Part shown: positions 12,939 to 24,047 of the stretch, in pieces
How the letters are laid out: each line of letters opens with the position of its first letter
How positions within the stretch are numbered: position 1 is the stretch's first letter
Origin: Agrobacterium tumefaciens
GTDB lineage: Bacteria; Pseudomonadota; Alphaproteobacteria; Rhizobiales; Rhizobiaceae
Direction of reading: 5' to 3'
Assembly (NCBI GenBank): GCA_025559845.1
Contig: CP048469.1
Span: 3,082,501-3,146,500, forward strand
DNA length: 64,000 bases
Position numbers and translations under genes: made by a program
Notes under the pieces: model-generated
Database searches by the model: none
Told to the model about the DNA's origin: nothing
What the model saw: only the letters and a program-made list of their open reading frames with translations

Positions 12939-14051
12939 TCATTGCGGGTTCACGACCTTGCTTGCCAAATGGAACGGGCTCGAAATTGTCGCACCAATGG
13001 CATCGAAAACGAAAGCGCCCGCCCTTCCGATTTCGGAGCCATTTTGCTGCCTGTTGGCCTCCAATTGCGGGATTAGGGCGGCCAGCGCCGCGTAGCGGTC
13101 GTGATTAAGCGGATCAGATGCTTCCAGATTGGAAATATCGACAAACTGCACACCCTCTTTCAGCGCAGCGTCCTGAACCTGCGGATCTTCGACATCCAGG
13201 GCGCCGATACGCGTTACGTCGGCGCCGAGTATGGAGGATGCCTTGAGTGCTCGGTCGTCCTTGGAGACCAATACGGTCAGAGGTGGATTGAGGCGTCCGA
13301 CCACCTGGACCTGTTTGCGAAACACATCAGCGTCGATATCCGGAGCCGCCAGAACGACCTGCAGTTTGGCAATGATATCGTTCCGTCCTTCGAAACGCAA
13401 CTGGCGCAAGGCTTCCATCACCAGCCAACCGCCCATGCTGTGACCGAACACGACGATCTTGCCTTTGGGTGACTGGCGGGCGAGGTCCGTCATAAGTCCT
13501 GCCAGCGCATCGCGGGAATAGGTCGCCGATTCCTTGTCAGCGACATAGCCTGTAACATTTGCCTGCGATGGCCAGGAAAATACCAGTGGTACGCCATTGA
13601 TATCCGCATCGGCAGCCATTTGCGCTGCACGGAACAAGGCTTCCTGATAGCTGTAATTGTAGCCGTGCACGAAAAGACCGATCTGTTTTCCTGACTTGGC
13701 GATCTGTCCCAGATCAGTATTGAATTCCTGCTCCTTGAGCATGTTGGCGCGGGTCACGACGAAATCCGTTTTGGGATTTGGCTTGCTCCTTGCCCACTCG
13801 ATTTTTCCCTTTTTGTGGCTGGGCGGAATGGAAATATCGAACCGGGCATAGTTCGGTGCCGTCGCGCGGCCTGTACCGAAGCCTTTACCTGCTTCGTTTT
13901 GATCGCGTGTGCTTGCCACATAAGCGGTCAAGGTTTTCGCACCATTTGCTTTCGTATCGATCGCCTGCAGGACATCCGCTCCCGGTCGTCCCGCGCAGGA
14001 GGAAAGGAGGCTGAGAGCGAAAATAAGCGAGACAACAAGGCGCATGAACAA
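12939..14051 (-). CDS. Lipoprotein alpha/beta hydrolase (DUF900-type esterase)
   Basis: A 370-residue protein. The N-terminus is a lipoprotein signal peptide with lipobox LLSSC (Cys near residue 19), so it is probably anchored to the membrane on the periplasmic side. The hydrolase domain carries the nucleophile elbow GHSMGG (near residue 204) and an earlier GLFVHGYNYSYQEA strand-loop, typical of DUF900 esterases; substrate unknown. ATG at 14051 or 14045 (MRLVVS) may be the start. Its stop region overlaps a small GC-rich dyad (12931-12950) shared with the end of the nrd operon. Divergent from recF. Confidence 0.8.
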   Translation of the reverse strand: MFMRLVVSLIFALSLLSSCAGRPGADVLQAIDTKANGAKTLTAYVASTRDQNEAGKGFGTGRATAPNYARFDISIPPSHKKGKIEWARSKPNPKTDFVVTRANMLKEQEFNTDLGQIAKSGKQIGLFVHGYNYSYQEALFRAAQMAADADINGVPLVFSWPSQANVTGYVADKESATYSRDALAGLMTDLARQSPKGKIVVFGHSMGGWLVMEALRQLRFEGRNDIIAKLQVVLAAPDIDADVFRKQVQVVGRLNPPLTVLVSKDDRALKASSILGADVTRIGALDVEDPQVQDAALKEGVQFVDISNLEASDPLNHDRYAALAALIPQLEANRQQNGSEIGRAGAFVFDAIGATISSPFHLASKVVNPQ

Positions 14052-14201
14052 GGTAACCGGTCAGATTGAACTGGCCATAAATAAACATCTGCCTGAAAAG
14101 TTGCCAGCGCAGAATAATTTCCTTTTGTTTCGCCACCCTTCAGCCAACGAGAAGTGCCCTCCGATCTTGCTATCGCGCGAGGTTCGTTTTAGGCCGTAAC
14201 C

Positions 14202-15329
14202 ATGACGAACAAGGTCTCTCTGACACGACTGAAACTGACTGACTTCCGCAATTATGCGGCGGCATCTCTTAGCCTCGACGAGCGTCACGTGGTGTTGACG
14301 GGCGACAACGGTTCAGGCAAGACCAACCTGCTGGAAGCAGTATCGTTTCTCTCGCCCGGTCGCGGACTGCGTCGTGCAGTCTTGTCGGATGTTACACGAG
14401 TTGGCGCGGAAGTATCCGGATTTTCGATCTTCGCTGACGTCGAGGGAATGGATGGCGAGGTCGCGATTGGTACCGGTGTCGAAGGGGATGGTGACGTCGT
14501 TTCTCGGCGTTTGAGGCTCAACGGTACGGCTGTACGATCGGTCGATGAGTTGACGGATCATCTGCGTGTCCTTTGGCTGACACCGGCCATGGACGGCCTC
14601 TTTACGGGATCATCTTCGGATCGTCGTCGCTTTCTCGATCGCCTCGTTCTGTCGCTTGATCCGGCACACGGCCGTCGTGCGAGCGATTTCGACAAAGCCA
14701 TGCGTGGCCGCAATCGCTTGCTGTCCGAAGGGCGCTTCGATCCTGTGTGGCTGGACGGCATTGAAAAGCAGATGGCCGAGCTTGGCATGTCCATGGCGAT
14801 TGCGCGTCACGAGATGCTGGGGCTTTTGAAGAACCTGATCGACACCCGCAAGGGCGACGCCGGGTTTCCGTCTGCGGCGTTGGCGCTGTCCGGTTTTATG
14901 GACAACGCGTTTCACCGACCGGCGGTCGATCTGGAAGATGAGTATGCGTCGATGTTGCGTGACGGTCGCTATCGCGACGCTGCCGCAGGCCGCACGCTTG
15001 ATGGGCCACACCGGGTCGACCTTTTCGTGCGTCACGCGGAAAAGGACATGGAAGCCGAACGTTGTTCGACGGGAGAACAGAAAGCTTTGCTTGTCGGACT
15101 GGTATTGGCGCACGCACAGTTGACGGCAAACATGACCGGTTACGCGCCGGTGCTTTTGCTGGATGAAATTGCTGCTCATCTGGACGAGGGTCGACGTGCG
15201 GCTCTGTTCGACCTCATCCACGCTCTTGGCGGTCAAAGTTTCATGACGGGCACAGATACCGGCATGTTCTCTGCACTCGGTGAGCGGGCGCAATTCTTCA
15301 ACATTTCGTATGGAAGCATTACTGGCTGA
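14202..15329 (+). CDS. recF: DNA replication and repair protein RecF
   Basis: A 375-residue SMC-like ATPase that loads RecA at single-strand gaps together with RecO and RecR (recR is at 35.5 kb). Walker A GDNGSGKTNLLEA (residues ~36-48), signature STGEQKALLVGL (~293) and Walker B VLLLDEIAAHLD (~322) are present. In this group recF is not in the dnaA-dnaN operon; here it leads recF-moeB-GNAT on the same strand. Confidence 0.95.
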   Translation: MTNKVSLTRLKLTDFRNYAAASLSLDERHVVLTGDNGSGKTNLLEAVSFLSPGRGLRRAVLSDVTRVGAEVSGFSIFADVEGMDGEVAIGTGVEGDGDVVSRRLRLNGTAVRSVDELTDHLRVLWLTPAMDGLFTGSSSDRRRFLDRLVLSLDPAHGRRASDFDKAMRGRNRLLSEGRFDPVWLDGIEKQMAELGMSMAIARHEMLGLLKNLIDTRKGDAGFPSAALALSGFMDNAFHRPAVDLEDEYASMLRDGRYRDAAAGRTLDGPHRVDLFVRHAEKDMEAERCSTGEQKALLVGLVLAHAQLTANMTGYAPVLLLDEIAAHLDEGRRAALFDLIHALGGQSFMTGTDTGMFSALGERAQFFNISYGSITG

Positions 15330-15344
15330 GAATAGGAGCGCGAG

Positions 15345-16112
15345 ATGGAGCCTTTGAGTCCCGAGGAAATCGAACGCTACAAGCGCCATATCCTCTTGCC
15401 GGAAATCGGTGGCGTTGGGCAGCAGCGCCTGAAGGCGGCCCGCGTACTGGTTATCGGAGCAGGGGGGCTCGGCGCGCCCGTTCTGCTTTATCTTGCTGCC
15501 GCAGGCATTGGAACGCTCGGCCTGATCGATGACGACGTCGTTTCGTTGTCCAACCTCCAGCGGCAGGTGATCCATGACAGCGGCACGATTGGCGAACTGA
15601 AAACGGAGAGTGCACGCAATACCATTGCCCGGCTTAATCCGCATGTCCGCATCCTTGCCTATGAGGACCGTTTCTCCGCTGTCTGGGCAGACACACACCT
15701 CAAGGGTTTTGATCTCATCATTGATGGCTCGGACAATTTCGATACGCGGTATGCCGCTGCCGACGCTGCCGAAAGCGCGAGGCGACCATTGGTGACAGGG
15801 GCCGTTGGCCGTTTTGACGGATCGGTCACGGTACTAAAACCCTACGAGACCGGGCCCGATGCGCGTTTACTGCCTGGGTACCGAGACCTTTTCCCGGCTC
15901 CGCCACCGCAAGGCCTCATTCCCAATTGCGCTGAAACAGGCATCGTTGGTGCCCTGACCGGTGTTATCGGGACGATCATGGCTATGGAGGCGGTGAAGGT
16001 AATAACGGGCGCTGGTGAACCGCTGATCGGTCGTCTGTTGCTCTATGACGCACTTGCCGCCCGTTTTGAAACTGTCCGTTACAAGCGTCGACGCGAAGGG
16101 ACTACGGCATGA
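15345..16112 (+). CDS. moeB: MoeB/ThiF/HesA-family adenylyltransferase lacking zinc cysteines
   Basis: A 255-residue E1-like enzyme that adenylates the C-terminal glycine of a ubiquitin-like sulfur carrier (MoaD or ThiS). Nucleotide loop GAGGLGAP (residues 38-45), DDDVVSLSNLQRQ (~63-75) and SDNFDTRY (~129) are intact. PNCAETG near 190 supplies the single conserved Cys. The two CxxC zinc pairs of E. coli MoeB are missing: the first site reads LLPGYRDLF. SD AGGAG precedes ATG. It overlaps the next gene by ATGA. Whether it serves molybdopterin, thiamine or both cannot be told from the sequence. Confidence 0.82.
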   Translation: MEPLSPEEIERYKRHILLPEIGGVGQQRLKAARVLVIGAGGLGAPVLLYLAAAGIGTLGLIDDDVVSLSNLQRQVIHDSGTIGELKTESARNTIARLNPHVRILAYEDRFSAVWADTHLKGFDLIIDGSDNFDTRYAAADAAESARRPLVTGAVGRFDGSVTVLKPYETGPDARLLPGYRDLFPAPPPQGLIPNCAETGIVGALTGVIGTIMAMEAVKVITGAGEPLIGRLLLYDALAARFETVRYKRRREGTTA

Positions 16113-16585
16113 TCGAGATTGTTGGGATCGATCAGGAATTTGGACGCGAGCCTGAATTGCTGGCGCTCATCATGGCTTCCTTTGCATATATGGATGGGGT
16201 TATCGATCCGCCATCCTCCGCCCATCGTCTGACACTCGAAAACCTTGCCGAAAAAGTCAAAAACGAAATCGCGTTTGCAGCATTGGAAAATGGCGAAATC
16301 CTGGGCTGCATTTTTTGCAAACCTGAACCGCTTGGCAGTCTTTATGTCGGCAAACTGGCTGTATCGCCGAAATCACAGGGCAAGGGTGTCGGTTACCGGC
16401 TGATGTCGAGGGCGGAGACCTTGGCGCGCGAATTGGCGCTCCCGGCATTGCGTCTGGAGACGCGCATTGAGCTTGTCGGCAATCACGCCCGGTTCTCATC
16501 CTGGGGCTTCGTCAAAACAGCCGAAAACGCCCATCCCGGCTTTGATCGAATGACCTCAATTGAAATGACCAAGCGGCTCGACTGA
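16109..16585 (+). CDS. GNAT-family N-acetyltransferase
   Basis: A 158-residue protein with the GNAT fold. Acetyl-CoA binding segment GSLYVGKLAVSPKSQGKGVG (residues ~74-93) contains the Q/R-x-x-G-x-G/A motif, followed by the helix YRLMSRAETLAREL. Substrate unknown. It overlaps moeB by 4 nt and converges with the next gene 5 bp downstream. Confidence 0.85.
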   Translation: MIEIVGIDQEFGREPELLALIMASFAYMDGVIDPPSSAHRLTLENLAEKVKNEIAFAALENGEILGCIFCKPEPLGSLYVGKLAVSPKSQGKGVGYRLMSRAETLARELALPALRLETRIELVGNHARFSSWGFVKTAENAHPGFDRMTSIEMTKRLD

Positions 16586-16590
16586 TGCGA

Positions 16591-17595
16591 TCAGTTGCGG
16601 CCCGGCAGAACGCGGTTCGGTGGACGGTGACCATCGAACAGGGTGCGAATGTTGATGATGACCTTCTCCCCCATGTCAATGCGACCTTCGATGGTTGCCG
16701 AGCCCATATGCGGTAACAGCACCACCTTGCCCTCCTTGGCAAGCTTGATGAGCTTGGGATTGACGGCAGGCTCATTCGAATAGACGTCCAGGCCAGCGCC
16801 GGCGATCTTGCCGTCCCGCAGGCATTGGATCATCGCGGCTTCATCGATGATATCACCACGGGCTGTGTTGACGATGTAGCTCGTCGGCTGCATCAGCGCC
16901 AACCGTCGTGCCGAGATCAGGTGGTAGGTCGCCGGCGTTGCAGGGCAATTGATGGAAACGATATCAACGCGGGCCAGCATCTGGTCAAGACTGTCCCAAT
17001 ACGTGGCTTCGAGTTCCGCTTCAGTGGCCGGATTTACGCGTTTGCGATTGTGGTAGTGAATGGAGAGCCCGAAGGCTTTTGCGCGTCGGGCAACCGCCGT
17101 GCCGATCCGCCCCATGCCGACAATGCCGATCCGTTTGCCGGAAATGCGTCTTCCAAGCATCCATGTCGGTGACCAGCCCATCCACTCGTCAGCACCGTTG
17201 GCGAGAACGCGCGTGCCTTCGATCATGCGGCGCGGCACAGCCAGCACCAGCGCCATGGTGATGTCGGCCGTGTCTTCGGTAAGCACATTGGGCGTATTCG
17301 TGACGGTGATGCCCTTGCGCGCCGCCGCATCCACGTCCACGTGGTCAATACCATTGGAAAAGCTGGCAATCAGCTTCAATTGTGGCCCGGCCTGTTCGAT
17401 CATTGCAGCGGTAATACGATCGGTAACCGTTGGTACCAGAACGTCCACCCGTTGCATGGCGGCGACGAGTTCCTGTTCGCTACGCAGCGTGTCATCGATG
17501 TTCAGTTCGGCGTCGAAAAGCTCTCGCATTCTGGTTTCGACCACATCCGGCAGTTTGCGGGTGAGATAGACGGTTGGTCTCTTCTTGTGAGTCAT
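16591..17595 (-). CDS. D-2-hydroxyacid dehydrogenase (glyoxylate/hydroxypyruvate reductase type)
   Basis: A 334-residue NAD(P)-dependent dehydrogenase. Rossmann motif GMGRIGTAVA near residue 160, with NRKR after the second strand suggesting NADPH preference. Catalytic residues: Arg in VNTARGD (~246), Glu in SNEPAV (~275) and His in LLPHMGSAT (~294). SFSNGIDHVDVDAA is the substrate-side signature. Length fits the GyaR family; probable role is reduction of glyoxylate or hydroxypyruvate in the cytosol. Confidence 0.88.
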   Translation of the reverse strand: MTHKKRPTVYLTRKLPDVVETRMRELFDAELNIDDTLRSEQELVAAMQRVDVLVPTVTDRITAAMIEQAGPQLKLIASFSNGIDHVDVDAAARKGITVTNTPNVLTEDTADITMALVLAVPRRMIEGTRVLANGADEWMGWSPTWMLGRRISGKRIGIVGMGRIGTAVARRAKAFGLSIHYHNRKRVNPATEAELEATYWDSLDQMLARVDIVSINCPATPATYHLISARRLALMQPTSYIVNTARGDIIDEAAMIQCLRDGKIAGAGLDVYSNEPAVNPKLIKLAKEGKVVLLPHMGSATIEGRIDMGEKVIINIRTLFDGHRPPNRVLPGRN

Positions 17596-17768
17596 CGTTA
17601 GCCGCTGCCTTGTTCAGAAGTCATTAACCAGAAAGAGCGATAATTTCTCTCACTCAGGGCGTTTCTACCAGACCCACCGGCGAAGACAAACAAAACTCGT
17701 GCGGGCGCGAGGCGCTGGAAACGCGTGTCCTGGATATCCTGTGGTTTACGGAAGGCAAGGAAGCGGAA

Positions 17769-18311
17769 ATGGGCATGCGTCGCGTAACTTCTATGGTCTG
17801 CATTGCATTATCGCTGGCTTTTCTCGCGGCAACGCCAGCACAGGTCAGCGCTCAAAGTGCTGCAAAGGGCGCAAGCGGTCTGCCGCTGCCGCGTTTCGTC
17901 AGCTTGAAGTCGAAGCGCGTCAACATGCGAATCGGCCCCAGCACCGACTACGCCGTCTCCTGGATGTACATGAAGTCCGGCATGCCGGTGGAGATCATTC
18001 AGGAGTATGAAAACTGGCGTCGTATCCGCGATGCTGACGGCACGGAAGGCTGGGTCAACCAGGCACTGCTTTCCGGCGAGCGGACAGCCGTTGCAGCCCC
18101 GTGGATGAGGGGCAAGGGCAAGGACGTATATGTCAACATGCGCCGCGATCCGCAATCGGGCGCAGCCGTTGTTGCAAAGCTCGAGCCTGGCGTTCAGGTC
18201 ATCATCAAGGAATGCAACGGCGACTGGTGCCGGGCCGAAGCCGGCCAGGCAAATGGTTGGTTATCGCAGGGCGAAATCTGGGGTGCCTACCCGGGCGAAG
18301 CCTTTAAATAA
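17769..18311 (+). CDS. Secreted SH3-domain protein
   Basis: A 180-residue protein with a signal peptide (residues ~1-30, ending QVSAQS). Two bacterial SH3-like repeats follow: residues ~45-100 (SKRVNMRIGPSTDYAVSWMY) and ~115-170 (VYVNMRRDPQSGAAVVAKLE), each starting with the V-N-x-R signature. Such proteins bind peptidoglycan or modulate envelope enzymes in the periplasm. Its stop overlaps that of the convergent kinase gene by 8 nt. The 173 bp upstream hold only its promoter region; I see no other gene there. Confidence 0.85.
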   Translation: MGMRRVTSMVCIALSLAFLAATPAQVSAQSAAKGASGLPLPRFVSLKSKRVNMRIGPSTDYAVSWMYMKSGMPVEIIQEYENWRRIRDADGTEGWVNQALLSGERTAVAAPWMRGKGKDVYVNMRRDPQSGAAVVAKLEPGVQVIIKECNGDWCRAEAGQANGWLSQGEIWGAYPGEAFK

Positions 18312-19296
18312 GCCCGTGTTTGCTGCCCAGAGCTTTCAATGACGACATCGGCCGCGGTCCGACCTGCTGAATGACGGCGGCGGCGGCAAGGCAGCCGAGT
18401 TTGCCGCAATCCTCAAGCGAGCGGTCCTGCGTGTAGCCGAACAGGAAGCCTGCCGCAAAGAGGTCTCCTGCTCCGGTCGTGTCGACAACATCGTGAACGG
18501 GGAAGGCATCGACTTTTACCCGTTCGTTGCCACGCAGGATGACGGCGCCATCTTCACTCATCGTCACCGCAGCAATCTTGCAGTCGGCAGCGATCTTCGA
18601 AAGTGCCAGCTCGAAGTCGTCGGTTTCATAAAGCGACAGAGCTTCCTGCTTGTTGGCGAATACGATATCCACCGTGCCGGATCGCATCAGATCGAGAAAC
18701 TCGTCGCGATAGCGTCCAACACAGAAACTGTCCGAGAGCGTCATGGAAACTTCGCGGCCGTTTTCATGGGCGATACGGGCGCAGTCGCGAATGGCGTCCT
18801 TGGCGCGCGGCGGGTCCCAGAGGTAACCCTCGAAGTAGGTCACCTTGGAGTCGGCGACGACGTTGGCTTCAACGTCTTCAGGGCCGAGGTCCACACAGGC
18901 GCCAAGATAGGTGTTCATGGAACGCTCACCGTCTTCGGTGACAAAGATCATCGAGCGCGCCGTTGGCGGGAAGGTGCCTTCCGGTTTGGTTTCGAAATAG
19001 ACGCCCTGCGCACGAATATCATGCTGGAAGATTTCACCGAGCTGGTCATTGGCGACCTTGCCGAAATAGGCAGCTTTGCCGCCGAAATTCGCAATGCCGG
19101 CCGCCGTATTGCCGGCGCTGCCGCCAGAGGCCTCAAGGGCCGGGCCCATCAGGGAGTAAAGCAATTCGGCCCGCTCGGCATCGATCAGGTTCATCGCGCC
19201 CTTGGTAATGCCATTGTCGTTGAGAAAGCGATCATCGCAGCGGGAAATGATGTCGACGATAGCATTGCCGACCGTCAGTACGTCGAATTTCGTCAT
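18304..19296 (-). CDS. PfkB-family sugar/nucleoside kinase (adenosine kinase-like)
   Basis: A 330-residue ribokinase-fold kinase. N-terminal VGNAIVDII, GGSAGNTAAGIANFGG (residues ~55-70, PfkB signature 1) and DTTGAGDLFAAGFLFG (~285-300, signature 2 with catalytic Asp) are present. Rhizobial homologues are usually called adenosine kinase. The start at 19296 (MTKFDVLTV) has AAAGGG before it; a 44-residue in-frame upstream extension has no domain and is rejected. Substrate is not proven by the sequence. Confidence 0.85.
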   Translation of the reverse strand: MTKFDVLTVGNAIVDIISRCDDRFLNDNGITKGAMNLIDAERAELLYSLMGPALEASGGSAGNTAAGIANFGGKAAYFGKVANDQLGEIFQHDIRAQGVYFETKPEGTFPPTARSMIFVTEDGERSMNTYLGACVDLGPEDVEANVVADSKVTYFEGYLWDPPRAKDAIRDCARIAHENGREVSMTLSDSFCVGRYRDEFLDLMRSGTVDIVFANKQEALSLYETDDFELALSKIAADCKIAAVTMSEDGAVILRGNERVKVDAFPVHDVVDTTGAGDLFAAGFLFGYTQDRSLEDCGKLGCLAAAAVIQQVGPRPMSSLKALGSKHGLI

Positions 19297-19460
19297 AGGC
19301 CCTTTTCCGGTTCGCACGGGTCCGTGCTGGTGTCCGGAATTTGGTCTTAAACATTTCTCGCGGCAAGAAAAGCCCAAAGCGGGAGCGGGGAGGAATATGC
19401 GCCGTGATATTGTCCAATCGGGCGTCATTTGGCTGTAACATGGGCGCGCTATATCGGTGT

Positions 19461-19591
19461 CAGAGCAAAGGGCGCATATGTGTTCCGAAAGGAAGACATG
19501 AGGTCTTCCAGCTCAACCGTTGTTTTCACCACGGATGTACTGGTGGAACATAACGGTCCGAAAAAAGGCGGGGGTGACCCCGCTTTTTCTT
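19461..19591 (+). ncRNA. Small RNA candidate with the ACCACGGATGTACTGG motif, copy 1
   Basis: Intergenic transcript candidate between the kinase gene and the AEC transporter. A rhizobial -10 (CTATAT, 19449-19454) would start RNA near 19461; its -35 is weak. CACCA/TGGTG closes a 9-nt loop CGGATGTAC, and the stem extends outward through TTT/GAA and CCGTT/AACGG (19516-19558). An intrinsic terminator follows at 19561-19591 (GCGGGG/CCCCGC, then TTTTTCTTTT). The 16-nt motif recurs with its own terminator at 47974-47989. It may belong to the suhB/alpha-r8 (MmgR) family, which is multi-copy in Agrobacterium; that link is from memory. A weak overlapping frame starts at ATG 19498 after GGAAG, but the second copy does not keep a start codon. 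Confidence 0.6.
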
Positions 19592-19727
19592 TTGGTGCTT
19601 TCGCGACACGATGTCGAATGTTGGCCCGGGCCGCAAGATTCCGTCCGACGGACATGTAAGCATTGTCCGCACCGTGAAGATGGGGTAAGCGGGATATCTT
19701 CCCAAGGCCGCGAAAGTCTCCCTCCTC

Positions 19728-20672
19728 ATGTCCGCTGTTGCCGCAAACGTTGCCCCTATTTTCATTCTGATCTTGATTGGCTGGTTGACCGTCAAGGCAG
19801 GACTGTTCAGAGCGGATGCCGGTGAGATTTTGAGCGATTTCGTGTTCAAGATTGCGGTTCCGACCCTGATCTTCCGGACGCTGGCGGAAGCCAATTTCCA
19901 CGGAGCGTCGCCATTTCGCCTTTGGATCACCTATTTCGCCGGTGTCGCCGTTACATGGACACTCGGCCACATCGTGACCCGCTACGTCTTCAAGCAGGAT
20001 GTACGTATTGCAGTCATCGCCGGCATTTCCTCGGCTTTTGCCAACAACATCTTTATCGGTCTGCCTCTAGTCGGTCGTTCGGTTGGCGATGAAGGCTTGG
20101 TCGCTTTGTCGATCCTGCTTGCCATTCATCTGCCCGTGATGATGATCGCAGGCACCATTTTGATGGAAAATGCCACGCATAAGGCCGTTGGTGGTGAAAA
20201 GCGGAGCATGGGTGCGGTCTTCAGGCAGGTTGGGCGCAATCTTGTCACCAACCCGTTGGTGATCGGCCTTTGCATCGGCCTTGCAACAAATGTCTCGGGA
20301 CTGCCCATACCGTCCGTCATGAAGACGGTCATCGATCAGGTCGCCTCAATGGCGGGCCCGGCAGCACTGATTTCGCTTGGCATGGCACTGACGAAATATA
20401 CTGTCCGTGGCAATCTGCGGATCGCATTCACGATGACAGTGTTCAAGCTGTTATTGTTGCCCGCCTGCGTCTGGCTAATGGGGCGCGCACTTGGCCTCAG
20501 TCATGAATGGACAGCGGCGCTTGTTCTGACCTCTTCGGTGCCGACGGGCGTGAATGCCTGGCTGATCGCCAACCGTTTCGGCATAGGCCATAGCGTTGCG
20601 GCCTCAACGATCAGCATATCGACCGCGACGGGCGTTCTGTCCGTGTCGCTTTGGGCCTGGCTGCTGAGCTAG
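19728..20672 (+). CDS. AEC-family transporter (auxin efflux carrier type)
   Basis: A 314-residue integral membrane protein with about ten hydrophobic segments in two groups of five, as in the bile/arsenite/riboflavin transporter superfamily. N-terminal VAPIFILILIGWLTVKAGLF and the central FANNIFIGLPLVG segment are typical of AEC permeases. Such carriers move organic acids (for example malonate or malate) or unknown substrates. The 136 bp between the upstream small RNA terminator and the ATG hold its promoter region; no gene is seen there. Confidence 0.85.
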   Translation: MSAVAANVAPIFILILIGWLTVKAGLFRADAGEILSDFVFKIAVPTLIFRTLAEANFHGASPFRLWITYFAGVAVTWTLGHIVTRYVFKQDVRIAVIAGISSAFANNIFIGLPLVGRSVGDEGLVALSILLAIHLPVMMIAGTILMENATHKAVGGEKRSMGAVFRQVGRNLVTNPLVIGLCIGLATNVSGLPIPSVMKTVIDQVASMAGPAALISLGMALTKYTVRGNLRIAFTMTVFKLLLLPACVWLMGRALGLSHEWTAALVLTSSVPTGVNAWLIANRFGIGHSVAASTISISTATGVLSVSLWAWLLS

Positions 20673-20701
20673 GGAATTTCTGTAGAATTGGAAAATAAAA
20701 C

Positions 20702-20741
20702 AGAGCACGTCCAATCTTAACGAGACGGACGTGCTCTGGTT
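20702..20741. terminator. Bidirectional terminator between AEC gene and rsmC
   Basis: AGAGCACGTCC (20702-20712) pairs perfectly with GGACGTGCTCT (20727-20737). T-rich tracts lie on both sides (GGTTTTAAG on the plus strand; GTTTTATTTT on the minus strand), so it serves both convergent genes. Confidence 0.85.
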
Positions 20742-20755
20742 TTAAGTTGCGCTGA

Positions 20756-21775
20756 TTATTTCTGCGCGCTCAAGATCTTGAAGCGGGCGTTGCGGCACAC
20801 TTCCTGGCTGTTGCGGAATTCTGCAGCCAGAATCGGCTCGTAGGGCATCCCACGGTTGGCGACCATCAGAAGCTTGCCGCCACTGCGCAACGCAGCCGCT
20901 GCCGCCTTGATAAAGGCCTGGCCAAGTGCTGGTTCGGCTGCCTGACCGGCTGCGTGGAACGGTGGGTTCATGATGATGAGGTCGTATTTTTCCTTCGGCG
21001 GCTCGGCGGCGAGATCCTGCCAGAAGAAACGGGCTGTGAGGCGCGGATTGTTTTCCAGGAGATTGTTCTTGGCGAATTCTAGGGCATTCCAGTCTGCTTC
21101 GAAGAGATCGATGCGCGCCGTGCGTGGCGATTTCTCGGCCAGCATGATCGACAGGTAACCCCAACCGGCGCCAAAATCTGCGGCATTGCCGTCAAAGTCC
21201 GTTGGCAGGCGCGAGACGAGAAGTTCCGAACCATCATCGACACGGTCGTGCGAGAACATGCCAGGCATCGCCGTGAAGCGGCCCTCGACGGTGACCGCGC
21301 CATGCTTCAGTTTGCCAACCAGAGCTGAAACATCGTCCGGTCTTTTGAACCACAGCGCAACACCGTGGTACTTCGGTGTCGATTCTGCCTCAACACCAAG
21401 CTTTGCCAACGTTTTGCGAAGCGTGACGATACCGTCTTCCTTGGAGCCGGCAGCAACGATGATGCCTCCGGTCTTGACCCGGTTCAGCGCCTCGGCCACC
21501 CGGTTTTCGTTTTCGCCGCGGTGCTTGCCGCACAGGATGAGTGCAGCATCATAGGTGCCCTCGGGAATATCCGGCGTTACCTCGGCGCTGTGCGCCTGCA
21601 GGGTCCGGTAAAGCGGGCGCAGGTTCTGAACCGCAACGATGTCGGCATCGAAACCGGCTGGCCGGGCCGTACCGGCTTCCGCACCGAGAAACAGCACGCG
21701 TTCGCCGGATTTCGGCATTTCAAGCATGTCGGCGGCAAAAGGATGAAACAGGGTTTTGACGGCGTCGCGGCTCAT
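20756..21775 (-). CDS. rsmC: 16S rRNA (guanine-N2-)-methyltransferase RsmC-like
   Basis: A 339-residue class I SAM-dependent methyltransferase with the two-domain layout of RsmC: a degenerate N-terminal methyltransferase-like half (residues ~1-165) and a catalytic half with SAM loop ADFGAGWGYLS (~195) and catalytic IIMNPPFH (~264). NPPF marks modification of an exocyclic amino group. Expected reaction: m2G1207 in 16S rRNA. Specificity (RsmC versus the related RlmG) is inferred from layout. Confidence 0.82.
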   Translation of the reverse strand: MSRDAVKTLFHPFAADMLEMPKSGERVLFLGAEAGTARPAGFDADIVAVQNLRPLYRTLQAHSAEVTPDIPEGTYDAALILCGKHRGENENRVAEALNRVKTGGIIVAAGSKEDGIVTLRKTLAKLGVEAESTPKYHGVALWFKRPDDVSALVGKLKHGAVTVEGRFTAMPGMFSHDRVDDGSELLVSRLPTDFDGNAADFGAGWGYLSIMLAEKSPRTARIDLFEADWNALEFAKNNLLENNPRLTARFFWQDLAAEPPKEKYDLIIMNPPFHAAGQAAEPALGQAFIKAAAAALRSGGKLLMVANRGMPYEPILAAEFRNSQEVCRNARFKILSAQK

Positions 21776-21799
21776 CGGAGTTCCTCAAGCGGTAAATAG

Positions 21800-21828
21800 A
21801 AAAAAGGCGCGGGAAATTCCCGCGCCTC
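21800..21828 (-). terminator. Terminator of pnp
   Basis: AGGCGCGGGAA (21805-21815) and TTCCCGCGCCT (21817-21827) form an 11-bp stem. On the minus strand it is followed by TTTTTT, 24 nt after the pnp stop codon. Confidence 0.9.
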
Positions 21829-21851
21829 GATGTGGGACAGGCGGCGCAGCC

Positions 21852-23999
<2,148 letters not shown>

Positions 24000-24020
24000 A
24001 TCTTGTCCTTAATCTTGGTT

Positions 24021-24047
24021 GCCCTTCGGCAAGATGCCGAAACCGGG
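24021..24047 (-). promoter_or_regulatory. pnp leader hairpin
   Basis: GCCC-TTCGGC and GCCGAA-acc-GGGC (24021-24047) form a stem 21-47 nt before the pnp start codon. In E. coli a leader hairpin cut by RNase III lets PNPase repress its own mRNA. A similar use here is inferred from location and shape only. The rest of the 306-bp rpsO-pnp gap holds no gene; it has short GC-rich dyads. Confidence 0.4.

Noticed and set aside
19498..19659. Short protein starting MRSSSS that overlaps the copy-1 RNA motif
   Set aside because: It has a weak GGAAG site but runs through a terminator into unlike sequence, and the copy-2 locus has no start codon in the equivalent frame.
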